Assembly (NCBI RefSeq): GCF_001858025.1
Contig: NZ_LZQD01000001.1
Span: 1,383,151 to 1,447,150 of the forward strand
From: Trichormus sp. NMC-1
GTDB taxonomy: Bacteria; Cyanobacteriota; Cyanobacteriia; Cyanobacteriales; Nostocaceae
Reading direction: 5' to 3'
DNA length: 64,000 nt
This document shows positions 17,278-26,524 of the stretch, in pieces. The notes below the pieces were generated by a model. The model was given only the letters and a program-made list of their open reading frames with translations, made no database searches and was not told the origin of the DNA. The translations under genes were made by a program, and so were the position numbers. How positions within the stretch are numbered: position 1 is the stretch's first letter; each line of letters begins with the position of its first letter.

Positions 17278-17670
17278 TTACGCCTTCATCAAAGATAAAA
17301 TAATCCCAACTAATGAACCTAAAATTAGTCCTATACTGCTTAAAGAACTGATAGCAAAACCTATCACGCGCTTTTCTGCTGCTTGATAATATCCCCAAGC
17401 ATAAGCAATACGTCCTATTATCCAAGTTGTACCGAGAACAGAACCCCAAATAGGACTAACGTAAACAGAAAACAACCATAAAGCAGGTAAAAATAAAACA
17501 AGTTGTTCTAAGGTATTTTGCTGAACCCTTAGCACTCTTTCAAAATCAAGATTTCCTGTGGTTTGTGGTACGGGAACTTGATATTTTGCTCTAGCTCTAC
17601 CAACGTTAATTGTGACAACAAAGTAAAGTATGAGCGCGGATACGGTAACTAAACTAGGAAAAGGAGACAT
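17278..17670 (-). CDS. MAPEG-family membrane protein
   Basis: 130 aa with four predicted membrane helices. The signature FERVLRVQQNTLEQL (residues about 43-57) between the first and second helix matches the E-R-x4-Q-x-N-x2-E motif of the MAPEG family (membrane-associated proteins in eicosanoid and glutathione metabolism). Bacterial members are often glutathione-dependent transferases or peroxidases; the substrate is unknown. Downstream hairpin at 17243-17270. It lies 186 bp from the tRNA gene on the same strand. Confidence 0.88.
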   Translation of the reverse strand: MSPFPSLVTVSALILYFVVTINVGRARAKYQVPVPQTTGNLDFERVLRVQQNTLEQLVLFLPALWLFSVYVSPIWGSVLGTTWIIGRIAYAWGYYQAAEKRVIGFAISSLSSIGLILGSLVGIILSLMKA

Positions 17671-17855
17671 ACATCAAAATTCGAGTACATAGGCTGATAA
17701 TGACACATTTAACTTCATTATTTACTTGCCATTACCAGAAATTTTGTCATAACTTAGAGTTGGAGATGGTTTGTAATTGCTGATCAAAAGTGCTTCTCTA
17801 TCGCAATCACCAGACTGGAAAATACTTAAAATCTGATTCAGATACAAACCTTGAA

Positions 17856-17927
17856 AGCGGGCGATGGGACTCGAACCCACGACATTCTGCATGGGAAGCA
17901 GACATTCTACCACTGAATTACACCCGC
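17856..17927 (-). tRNA. tRNA-Gly (anticodon CCC)
   Basis: Minus-strand cloverleaf: acceptor GCGGGTG pairs with CGCCCGC, the D arm contains TTCAGTGGTAGAA, the anticodon stem CTGC/GCAG closes the loop TTCCCAT (anticodon CCC, reading GGG), and the T arm contains GTGGGTTCGAGTCCCAT. CCA is not encoded. The discriminator base is T. Confidence 0.95.
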
Positions 17928-18302
17928 AGATGAGAATTACATTAATAAACTCTAAAGAATATCATATCATAATTGAGCAATATATGAAGAAGCAGTTTAA
18001 TTTATTTATATATTCATCCTGCCAAAGGATAGATGAGGAAAAATTGATAAGTATAATGTACACTTAATCCAATGGGAGTCTAAAGCACCAACGTCTCTAA
18101 CTATACTCACTTCTTGATTCCATGCTCTTCATCAACTGTCAAAGCTTTGCCCTGCTGATGAAGCGATCGCTTATTTTAGCGATAACACCCCGGTTTGGCT
18201 GGCACCAGCACCTTTATCCATAGCAAAATCGAGGACTTTCGATTGACCGAAATTTCCGCAGGTGAACTCGATTATACAAAATATATACCCTGAGTATCAA
18301 GT
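17928..18302. other. Intergenic region after tRNA-Gly, no gene seen
   Basis: 375 bp upstream of the HD-domain gene. I see no supported ORF. It holds one HIP1 octamer (GCGATCGC near 18165) followed by a weak coding-like stretch (ACCCCGGTTTGGCTGGCACC) that is broken by stops and may be a gene remnant. The promoter of the HD gene must lie here. Confidence 0.5.
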
Positions 18303-19178
18303 ATGTTCAATACAACTGAAATTATCATTAATGCTTTTGTAAATCAAATTCGAGAGGGCTATCAACGCACCTACGGTAACTTAAAAACTGATTATCAAGA
18401 CATCATTGCTTGGGCTGGTAACATGGCTTTGGAAAACATTGCCAACAGCGATGCCCTATATCATAATGTTGAACACTCAGTTCTCGTTACCCTTGTCGGA
18501 CAAGAAATGTTGCGTGGTAAACACATTCGAGAAGGTGGTGTTTCCAGCGAAGACTGGTTACACTTTATTATCTCCTTATTGTGTCACGATATCGGCTATG
18601 TCAAAGGAGTTTGCCGCGAAGACAGAGAATCAGAATCCCTATATGCTACAGGGCAAAATGGTAACATGATTGCCCTACCTCACGGCGCTTCTGATGCTAG
18701 TCTCACACCATATCATGTAGATCGAGCCAAACTATTTATTGGTGAACGATTTGGTGGACACACTTTAATAGACGCTGAAGTCATTAAGGTAAATATTGAA
18801 TTAACTCGGTTCCCTGTACCGACAGCAGAAGATCATCAAGATACCAACCACTTTGCCGGTTTAGTACGTGCTGCTGATTTAATCGGGCAATTAAGTGATC
18901 CGCGTTACTTGAGAAAAATCACTAGTTTATTCTACGAATTTGAAGAAACTGGGATGAATAAAATTTTAGGTTATCAAAATCCTGGGGATTTACGCAAAAA
19001 TTATGCCAAATTTTACTGGAATGGTGTCTATCCATATATCAAAGATGGACTGCGATATCTATCTCTAACACAGCAGGGAAAACAAATCATCGCAAATCTT
19101 TATTCCAATGTATTTGTAGTTGAACATGAAAAGCAAAATGAAGATTTACTGTATTTAGTTGAGAAATTACACGCTTAA
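18303..19178 (+). CDS. HD-domain metal-dependent phosphohydrolase
   Basis: 291 aa. Metal-site residues of an HD domain are visible in order: His in YHNVEHSV (residues about 59-64), the HD pair in LLCHDIGYVKG (near residue 98), a later His in ALPHGASD, and Asp in VRAADLIGQLSD (near residue 200). The family hydrolyses phosphate esters, often of nucleotides; no GGDEF, GYP or other signalling motif is present, so the substrate is not known. It stands alone, with a repeat-rich gap on its 3' side. Confidence 0.85.
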   Translation: MFNTTEIIINAFVNQIREGYQRTYGNLKTDYQDIIAWAGNMALENIANSDALYHNVEHSVLVTLVGQEMLRGKHIREGGVSSEDWLHFIISLLCHDIGYVKGVCREDRESESLYATGQNGNMIALPHGASDASLTPYHVDRAKLFIGERFGGHTLIDAEVIKVNIELTRFPVPTAEDHQDTNHFAGLVRAADLIGQLSDPRYLRKITSLFYEFEETGMNKILGYQNPGDLRKNYAKFYWNGVYPYIKDGLRYLSLTQQGKQIIANLYSNVFVVEHEKQNEDLLYLVEKLHA

Positions 19179-19578
19179 ATACAGCAGAATTCAGGAGTCA
19201 GGAGTCAGGAGTCAGGAGGAGGCAGTGCGGTGGACGGGTTCCCCGACTTGTAGCAACTGCCGTCAACTGCCGTTCAGGAGTAAAACTGGCGAATGTGTCT
19301 AGGTTTCAATTTTGATTCTGTACCTCATTGATCTGCAATCTGCTGTATAACAGTTTGCATTTGATTCTCAGAGGATGTTTGAAAAGTATTTTTGGTAACA
19401 TCAAAAACCCAGAAAACTAACCCTCCATCTCTAGGATAAAATTGGAGTTTCAAAGCCTCTTTCCTTGCAGGAGAGAGGTAAATGTGTATTTCCTACAAAC
19501 GAGAACCGCCATAAAAAAATGTTAAATTAATTTTGCACAGATCCTTAATACATCACCCTTAATTTGTGAAGAAAAACT
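19179..19578. repeat. Intergenic region with dispersed repeat and CAGGAGT tandem units
   Basis: 400 bp without a supported gene. It starts with CAGCAGAATTCAGGAGTCAGG and then has further tandem CAGGAGT units; the same CAGCAGAATTCAGGA start and the closing TGTCTAGGTTTCAATT (about 19296-19311) recur together at about 35034 and 35086-35101, so this is a dispersed element with a variable middle. A palindrome-like pair GCAACTGCCG/AACTGCCGTT lies near 19254-19273. The ABC permease promoter is presumably near 19500. Confidence 0.6.
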
Positions 19579-20694
19579 ATGAATTGGTGGCAGAGACTGA
19601 AAAAAAATCCCTTGGCGCGATTTGGGGCAATCTTACTGTTATTTTTCTATTTATCAGTAATCACAGCTGATTTCATCGCACCGTACAACCCTTATAATTC
19701 TCAGCCAAATGGTTCACTACTACCACCAACTCGCATTTATTGGGTTTCTCAGTCAGGTAAATTTATTGGACCCCATATATATCCGACAACTCAAGGAGAT
19801 ACAAATTTAGAAACAGGGGAAAGAAAACTAATTGTTGATTTCAAAAAGCCTTCTCCTCTAAGTTTATTTGTTGCCGGATCCGAATATCGATTATTCCAGA
19901 TGAGTTTGCCCCTACCACCCAAGTGGGATGAAGTCACTATTATCCCCGGTATACGCCTAAATCTACATTTGTTTGGCTCAACTGGTGAAGCAAAATGGAA
20001 TATTTTGGGTACTGATGAACAAGGACGAGATCAATTTAGCCGTCTGCTATATGGTGGTCGTATTAGTTTATTTATCGGGATTTTTGGCATTATTATTACC
20101 TATCCCCTTGGTTTGCTAATAGGTGGTATTTCCGGCTATTTTGGTGGTGTGATTGATAGTGTGATTATGCGCTTGGCAGAAGTGTTGATGACTTTCCCTA
20201 GCATTTATTTATTAGTAGCATTATCAGGAGTTTTAAGCCCACAATTAACTAGTACACAGCGCTTTTTACTAATAGTTGTAATTACTTCTGTTATTAGTTG
20301 GGCAGGTTTAGCCAGGGTAATTCGCGGGCAGGTACTCTCAATCAAAGAAAGAGAATTTGTACAAGCGGCACAAGCTATGGGTGGTAAACCAATTTATATT
20401 ATTCTCCGCCATGTTTTGCCGCAAACTGCTAGTTATGTAGTTATATCTGCAACGCTGTCAATTCCTAGTTTTATTGGTGCAGAAGCAGTATTGAGTTTAA
20501 TTGGTTTAGGAATTCAACAACCAGATCCTTCTTGGGGAAATATGCTTTCTCTTGCTAGTAATGCTTCTATTTTAGTATTACAACCTTGGCTAATTTTACC
20601 ACCTGCAATCCTGATTATTCTTACTGTTTTGGCATTTAACTTATTAGGTGATGGGTTGAGAGATGCCCTTGATCCTCGCAGTTTACAAAGGTAA
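19579..20694 (+). CDS. Peptide/oligopeptide ABC transporter permease (DppC/OppC type)
   Basis: 371 aa. One N-terminal helix (residues about 15-32) is followed by an extended periplasmic insert of about 110 aa, then the transport domain with five helices. The segment GTDEQGRDQFSRLLYGGRISL is the family hallmark before the second helix, and EFVQAAQAMGGKPIYIILRHVLP is the ATPase-contact EAA loop. It ends in LGDGLRDALDPR, also typical. The partner permease (24354-25379) and binding protein (26525-28183) lie nearby on the other strand. No ATPase subunit is in the window. Confidence 0.88.
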   Translation: MNWWQRLKKNPLARFGAILLLFFYLSVITADFIAPYNPYNSQPNGSLLPPTRIYWVSQSGKFIGPHIYPTTQGDTNLETGERKLIVDFKKPSPLSLFVAGSEYRLFQMSLPLPPKWDEVTIIPGIRLNLHLFGSTGEAKWNILGTDEQGRDQFSRLLYGGRISLFIGIFGIIITYPLGLLIGGISGYFGGVIDSVIMRLAEVLMTFPSIYLLVALSGVLSPQLTSTQRFLLIVVITSVISWAGLARVIRGQVLSIKEREFVQAAQAMGGKPIYIILRHVLPQTASYVVISATLSIPSFIGAEAVLSLIGLGIQQPDPSWGNMLSLASNASILVLQPWLILPPAILIILTVLAFNLLGDGLRDALDPRSLQR

Positions 20695-20740
20695 TTAAAT
20701 ATGTAATTATCAAAATGTCTGAATCACTTATGAACAACAA

Positions 20741-20771
20741 GATCCCCGACTTCTTGAAGAAGTCGGGGATC
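20741..20771. repeat. 31-nt perfect hairpin after the DppC-type gene
   Basis: A near-perfect palindrome with arms GATCCCCGACTTCTT and AAGAAGTCGGGGATC around a single base. It follows the permease stop by 46 bp. It could terminate transcription, although no T tract follows. GATCCCCGACTTCTT-type palindromes are common dispersed repeats in Nostocales. A GTAGGTTGGGTTAAGGGACAGC element follows at about 20805. Confidence 0.8.
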
Positions 20772-20865
20772 TGAACTCTAACAATATTCACAACAATTTA
20801 AAATGTAGGTTGGGTTAAGGGACAGCACAACCAAACAAAAGGTTTTTACAATAAATTTTTTAATT

Positions 20866-23800
20866 ATGTCGAGACTCCTTGTTACCCAATATCAAGCGGA
20901 AGTAGAAAAAATTATTCAATATGGTGGTTCAAGGAAAGAAACATCTATCCGTGTCGCTTTTCAAAACCTGTTAAATGAATATTGCAAACCCAGAGATTTT
21001 TTACTAATTCCTGAATTAGATTATAAGTTACCAAATGGTAAACTTGTTTATCCAGATGGCACAATTAAAGATGCTTTACGATTAGATTGGGGTTACTGGG
21101 AAAGTAAAGATCAATATGATAAATTAGACGAAGAAATAGAAAAGAAATTAAATAAAGGTTATCCCGATAGTAATATTTTATTTGAAGATTCCCAAACTGC
21201 GGTTTTAATTCAATCTGGACAAGAAACCCAGCGGGTATCTATGCGCGACGCTGACGCAGTAGATGGAATTATTACCAGTTTTATTAATTATGTTCGTCCT
21301 GAAGTTAGAGATTTTCGGGAAGCGATAGAAATCTTTAAACAAGATTTACCTACTATTTTAAATTCTCTCAGAGATTTGATTGATAGTCAAGGAGTAAATA
21401 ACAAATCTTTTCAAATTGCGCGAGATAAGTTTTGGGGAATTTGCAAAGAATCAATTAACCCAGAAATCAGTTTATTTGATATTCGGGAAATGATGATTCA
21501 GCACATTTTAACAGAGGATATTTTTATCAATATTTTTAGTGAATCACAATTTCATCAAGAAAATAATGTAGCGAGAGAATTACAAGAAATAATTTCTACC
21601 TTTTTTACTGGAAGTGTCAAGCGCAATACTCTAGGAAGTATTGAAAGATATTATGCAGTTATTAGACGGACTGCGGCAAATATTTATAATCATCAAGAAA
21701 AACAGAAGTTTCTCAAAGCGTTGTATGAGAATTTCTACAAAGCATATAATCCTAAAGCTGCGGATAGATTAGGAATTGTTTATACTCCTAATGAAATTGT
21801 CCGGTTTATGATTGAAAGTGTGGATTTTTTAGTACATAAACATTTTGGTAAATTGTTAGCAGATAAAGATGTCGAAATTTTAGATCCTGCGACGGGAACA
21901 GGGACTTTTATTACTGAATTAATTGATTATTTACCGCAACATAGTTTGGAACATAAATATAAACATGAAATTCATTGTAATGAAGTGGCAATTTTGCCTT
22001 ATTACATTGCAAATTTGAATATTGAATTTACCTATAAGCAGAAAATGGGTGTATATGAGGAGTTTGAAAATATTTGTTTTGTGGATACTTTAGATAATAC
22101 ATCTTTTGCGGGTAAGCAAATGGATTTGTTTGCTATGAGTGTGGAGAATACCGCAAGAATCAAAAGACAGAATGATAGAACTATTTCTGTGATTATTGGT
22201 AATCCTCCTTATAATGCAAAACAGGAAAACTTCAATGATAATAATGCTAATCGTTATTACACAGCCATAGATAAGTTAATTAAGGAAAGTTATATTAAAT
22301 ATAGTAAAGCACAGAATAATATTGTTGTTTATGATATGTATACTCGGTTTATTAGATGGGCTTCTGATAGACTAGGTAAAAATGGGATTATTGCATTTAT
22401 CACTAATTCATCGTTTATTGATGGTAGAACTTTTGACGGTTTTAGAAAAGCTGTAAGTGATGACTTTAGTTATATTTACATTATAGATTTACATGGTGAT
22501 GTTAGGAAGAATCCCAAACTTTCAGGAACAACACATAATGTTTTTGGTATTCAAACTGGTGTCGCTATTATGTTTTTAGTTAAGAAACAGAATAGTGATT
22601 TTAATAATTGTCAAATATTCCATATTCGTCGTCCAGATTTTGATACAGCAAGTGAGAAATTAAGGTTTTTATCTCAAACTAAATTTAATCACATTCCTTT
22701 TGAACATATTACACCAGATGAAAAACACAATTGGATAAATCAATCTGATAATGATTTTGAAACTCTTTTACCTGTGGTTGATAAAGATGTGAAAGCAGGT
22801 AAAGGAGAAGAAGCAATATTTAAGTTATTCACAAATGGTTTAGAAACGGGAAAAGATGAATGGCTTTATGATTTCTCAAAACGAAATTTAATAGAGAAAA
22901 TTAGATTTTTTATCTTCAAATATAATGAGAGTGTAGAAAAAAATAATCAAAGCATAGAAATTAAGTGGAATAGAGATTTAAAAAATTTATTTGAACGTAA
23001 AATTAGAATTCAGTTTTTAGAAGAAAATATCCTTTTCTCTCATTTTAGACCTTTTACGAATAAATTTTATTATGCTGACAGTGATTTAAACTATCTTTTA
23101 ACTAGAAATCATTATGAGTTGTTTGGAAATAATCTACACAATAACAATTATGTAATAGCACTTTCAGGAACTTCATTTAATCAACCTTTTCACTGTTTAG
23201 CAATTAAAAATTTGACTGAAAGACATTTTGTGGAAAAATCTCAATGTCTCCCCTTTTACCGTTACGACAAAGAAGGAAAACGCATTGATAACATAACCGA
23301 CTGGGGATTAAAACAAATTCAAACCCATTACCAAGATACAACAATTACCAAAATAGACATCTTTCATTATACCTACGCAGTCTTACATAATCCAGCTTAT
23401 CGCACCAAATACGAACTCAACCTCAAACGCGAATTTCCTCGTTTACCATATTATGAGAACTTCCAAAAATGGGTTAACTGGGGTAAACAACTCATGGAAT
23501 TACATATTAATTATGAAACAATAACACCCTATAAATTAACCCGTCTTGATATTCCTTTAAAAGATCATCAAAAAACACCAAAACCCAAACTTAAAGCCGA
23601 TAAAACCAAAAATAGTATTATCTTAGATGATGTCACCACATTAGAAAATATTCCTAACATAGCTTGGGAATATATGCTAGGTAATCGTTGCGCGTTAGAA
23701 TGGATATTAGATCAATATAAAGAAAAGAAACCAAAAGATCCAACCATTGCAGAAAAATTCAATACATATCGTTTTGCAGATTATAAAGAACAGGTAATAG

Positions 23801-23871
23801 ATTTATTAATGAGAGTCTGTACCGTGAGTGTAGAAACAATGAATATTATTAGAGAAATGATAATAACGTAG
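20866..23871 (+). CDS. Single-chain type ISP/IIG restriction-modification enzyme
   Basis: 1,001 aa combining nuclease, methyltransferase and specificity. An N-terminal PD-(D/E)XK nuclease is suggested by Asp74 and Glu79-Ser-Lys81 (LDWGYWESKD). The gamma-type N6-adenine methyltransferase core shows LDPATGTGTF (residues about 340-349) and the catalytic NPPY at 446-449. The C-terminal 400 residues (FRPFTNKFYY, ALSGTSFNQPF, YAVLHNPAYRTKY) match the target-recognition part of type ISP enzymes. No SF2 helicase motifs are visible between nuclease and methyltransferase, so it is closer to type IIG. It appears intact. Its 3' end is duplicated in tandem downstream. It sits between the halves of a peptide transporter locus. 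Confidence 0.85.
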   Translation: MSRLLVTQYQAEVEKIIQYGGSRKETSIRVAFQNLLNEYCKPRDFLLIPELDYKLPNGKLVYPDGTIKDALRLDWGYWESKDQYDKLDEEIEKKLNKGYPDSNILFEDSQTAVLIQSGQETQRVSMRDADAVDGIITSFINYVRPEVRDFREAIEIFKQDLPTILNSLRDLIDSQGVNNKSFQIARDKFWGICKESINPEISLFDIREMMIQHILTEDIFINIFSESQFHQENNVARELQEIISTFFTGSVKRNTLGSIERYYAVIRRTAANIYNHQEKQKFLKALYENFYKAYNPKAADRLGIVYTPNEIVRFMIESVDFLVHKHFGKLLADKDVEILDPATGTGTFITELIDYLPQHSLEHKYKHEIHCNEVAILPYYIANLNIEFTYKQKMGVYEEFENICFVDTLDNTSFAGKQMDLFAMSVENTARIKRQNDRTISVIIGNPPYNAKQENFNDNNANRYYTAIDKLIKESYIKYSKAQNNIVVYDMYTRFIRWASDRLGKNGIIAFITNSSFIDGRTFDGFRKAVSDDFSYIYIIDLHGDVRKNPKLSGTTHNVFGIQTGVAIMFLVKKQNSDFNNCQIFHIRRPDFDTASEKLRFLSQTKFNHIPFEHITPDEKHNWINQSDNDFETLLPVVDKDVKAGKGEEAIFKLFTNGLETGKDEWLYDFSKRNLIEKIRFFIFKYNESVEKNNQSIEIKWNRDLKNLFERKIRIQFLEENILFSHFRPFTNKFYYADSDLNYLLTRNHYELFGNNLHNNNYVIALSGTSFNQPFHCLAIKNLTERHFVEKSQCLPFYRYDKEGKRIDNITDWGLKQIQTHYQDTTITKIDIFHYTYAVLHNPAYRTKYELNLKREFPRLPYYENFQKWVNWGKQLMELHINYETITPYKLTRLDIPLKDHQKTPKPKLKADKTKNSIILDDVTTLENIPNIAWEYMLGNRCALEWILDQYKEKKPKDPTIAEKFNTYRFADYKEQVIDLLMRVCTVSVETMNIIREMIIT

Positions 23872-24234
23872 GTTGGGTTAAGCGACAGCGCAACCCAACA
23901 CCCAACAAAATATTTACAGCGGATTTGTTTGTTATCAGGTACATCATAGCCCCCTCATTGCTTGCGGGGAGGGGGTTGGGGGTGGGGTTCTTGTACCTCA
24001 TAACACCGGGAAGTGCTGCAATAATATAATGAATATTATTAGAGAAATGATAATAACGTAGGTTGGGTTAAGCGACAGCGCAACCCAACACCCAACAAAA
24101 TATTTACAGCGGATTTGTTTGTTATCAGGTACATCATAGCCCCCTCATTGCTTGCGGGGAGGGGGTTGGGGGTGGGGTTCTTGTACCTCATAACACCGGG
24201 AAGTGCTGCAATAATATAATGAATATTATTAGCG
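23838..24234 (+). repeat. 190-bp tandem duplication at the 3' end of the RM gene
   Basis: Two almost identical copies (23838-24027 and 24028-24217) and a short third start (24218-24234). Each begins with AATGAATATTATTAG, the end of the RM coding sequence, and contains GTAGGTTGGGTTAAGCGACA, then AGCCCCCTCATTGCTTGCGG and the TTGTACCTCATAACACCGGG end. The period is 190 bp. Because the first unit includes the last codons of the gene, the duplication happened in place. Confidence 0.93.
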
Positions 24235-24353
24235 AAATGGCTGTCTGAATCAAAAAATTTTATCTCTTAATCCTGTAAATCCTTAAATCCTCCAAATCCT
24301 GATTCTGACAAAAAATAATGTTGGGTTTCCTTGCGTCAACCCAATTTACGTAA

Positions 24354-25379
24354 CTAATATCTAATTCTTGGATCTACATAAGCATTGAGAATATCAATCA
24401 AAATACTTGCACTCACAACAATTCCTCCAAAAAATACTAACACTCCCTGAACTGTGGGATAATCTCGGTCAGAAATCGCTTGATATAATCTATTTGCTAA
24501 CCCCGGCCAAGAAAATGTCACTTCTGTTAAAATCGCTCCACCTAATAAGGATGCAAATGTTAATCCTAATACCGTAATTACAGGAATTAAGGCATTTTTC
24601 AAGGCATGGGAGACTAAAATCTTATTTTCAGAAATTCCTCGCGCCCTAGCCGCTTCTACATAATCAGCTTTTAAAGTTTGTTTTAAGTTGACTCTAACAA
24701 TGCGTTCAAAAATTCCACTCAGCAAAATTCCTAAAGTCAAACTTGGTAAAGCTAGATGATGTAAAGATATGAAAAATTGACTGAAATTACCACTCAATAA
24801 ACTATCAATTGTATATAAACCCGTGATAGTTGCAGGTGCGGGAAGATTGGGGGGAAAACGGTTAGAATTGGGAAACCAACCCAGTTGAACTGAGAAAACT
24901 AACTGTAACAACATTCCCGCCCAAAACATTGGTAAAGCATAAGTGATGATACCAAACAAACGCCCACCAATATCAAAATAAGTCCCCGGACGAGAAGCGG
25001 AAATAGTACCTACTAAAACGCCAACAATTAGCGCTACAGCCATACTAGCAAAAGCTAACTCTACAGTTGCTGGAAAATATTGTCCAATTATTTCGCCAAC
25101 ATTCTGTCCTCGACTGGTTAAAGAAGTTCCTAAATCAAAACGGAGTAAATTGCCTAAATAATTGAGATATTGTAACCAAATAGGTAAATCTAAACCGAGT
25201 TGTTTTCTTAATTCTTCTTTAGCACTTTCTGGCGCACGTCCACCCAAAATTGCATCTGCTGGATCTCCTGGGGTTGCTCTTAGTAAAAGAAAAACAATGG
25301 TGATAATGGTTAATAGTTGCAGTGGCGCAAATAGCAACCGGGAAACAATGTAATACTGTAATGCTTTAGAACGAGACAT
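24354..25379 (-). CDS. Peptide/oligopeptide ABC transporter permease (DppB/OppB type)
   Basis: 341 aa with six membrane helices. The hallmark LLRATPGDPADAILGG follows the first helix, LGLDLPIWLQYLNYLGNLL and FDLGTSLTSRG lead into the second, and the EAA loop is DYVEAARARGISENKILVSHALKNALIP. It should pair with the DppC-type permease at 19579-20694 to import peptides or similar solutes. The cognate binding-protein gene lies upstream on the same strand, but 1.1 kb of tandem repeats separate them. ATPases are not in the window. Confidence 0.9.
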   Translation of the reverse strand: MSRSKALQYYIVSRLLFAPLQLLTIITIVFLLLRATPGDPADAILGGRAPESAKEELRKQLGLDLPIWLQYLNYLGNLLRFDLGTSLTSRGQNVGEIIGQYFPATVELAFASMAVALIVGVLVGTISASRPGTYFDIGGRLFGIITYALPMFWAGMLLQLVFSVQLGWFPNSNRFPPNLPAPATITGLYTIDSLLSGNFSQFFISLHHLALPSLTLGILLSGIFERIVRVNLKQTLKADYVEAARARGISENKILVSHALKNALIPVITVLGLTFASLLGGAILTEVTFSWPGLANRLYQAISDRDYPTVQGVLVFFGGIVVSASILIDILNAYVDPRIRY

Positions 25380-25413
25380 ATTTATTTTTATTAATTCAAA
25401 ATTAAAACATCAA

Positions 25414-26515
25414 CTCGTTCCTTGTCTCTGACAAGGAATGCAGCTTTGAGGCTCTGCCTCATAAATTTAACCTCGTTTTTTGTCTCTGACAAGGAATGTA
25501 GTCTTGAGGTTCTGCTTGATAAATTAGCATGAGGCAGAGCCTCTAAATGGCATTCCCAGCCGGAGTCTGGGAACGAGAAAAACGAGAAATGGAAAAAAAA
25601 CTCGTTCCTTGTCTCTGACAAGGAATGCAGCTTTGAGGCTCTGCCTCATAAATTTAACCTCGTTTTTTGTCTCTGACAAGGAATGTAGTCTTGAGGTTCT
25701 GCTTGATAAATTAGCATGAGGCAGAGCCTCTAAATGGCATTCCCAGCCGGAGTCTGGGAACGAGAAAAACGAGAAATGGAAAAAAAACTCGTTCCTTGTC
25801 TCTGACAAGGAATGCAGCTTTGAGGCTCTGCCTCATAAATTTAACCTCGTTTTTTGTCTCTGACAAGGAATGTAGTCTTGAGGTTCTGCTTGATAAATTA
25901 GCATGAGGCAGAGCCTCTAAATGGCATTCCCAGCCGGAGTCTGGGAACGAGAAAAACGAGAAATGGAAAAAAAACTCGTTCCTTGTCTCTGACAAGGAAT
26001 GCAGCTTTGAGGCTCTGCCTCATAAATTTAACCTCGTTTTTTGTCTCTGACAAGGAATGTAGTCTTGAGGTTCTGCTTGATAAATTAGCATGAGGCAGAG
26101 CCTCTAAATGGCATTCCCAGCCGGAGTCTGGGAACGAGAAAAACGAGAAATGGAAAAAAAACTCGTTCCTTGTCTCTGACAAGGAATGCAGCTTTGAGGC
26201 TCTGCCTCATAAATTTAACCTCGTTTTTTGTCTCTGACAAGGAATGTAGTCTTGAGGTTCTGCTTGATAAATTAGCATGAGGCAGAGCCTCTAAATGGCA
26301 TTCCCAGCCGGAGTCTGGGAACGAGAAAAACGAGAAATGGAAAAAAAACTCGTTCCTTGTCTCTGACAAGGAATGCAGCTTTGAGGCTCTGCCTCATAAA
26401 TTTAACCTCGTTTTTTGTCTCTGACAAGGAATGTAGTCTTGAGGTTCTGCTTGATAAATTAACATGAGGCAGAGCCTCTAAATGGCATTCCCAGACGGAG
26501 TCTGGGAACGAGAAT
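25414..26515. repeat. 187-bp tandem repeat array, six units
   Basis: Units begin at 25414, 25601, 25788, 25975, 26162 and 26349; the last is shortened by about 20 bp and has a few substitutions (AACATG for AGCATG, CAGACGG for CAGCCGG). The inner copies look identical. Each unit has the inverted pair GAGGCTCTGCCTC and GAGGCAGAGCCTC about 80 bp apart, two direct copies of GTCTCTGACAAGGAATG, and CATTCCCAGCCGGAGTCTGG whose outer bases also pair. The open frames on the minus strand (94 codons, repeated) are a by-product of the array. It separates the ABC binding protein gene from the permease gene on the same strand. Confidence 0.97.
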
Positions 26516-26524
26516 GACTAATGA

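Noticed and set aside
25391..26369. Chain of overlapping 94-codon minus-strand ORFs beginning MSETRNEFFFHF
   Set aside because: They repeat every 187 bp and exist only because the tandem repeat unit is open in that frame; no ribosome sites and no resemblance to a protein family.
25414..26515. CRISPR array
   Set aside because: Units are 187 bp and identical throughout, with no short repeats separated by unique spacers, and no cas genes are nearby.
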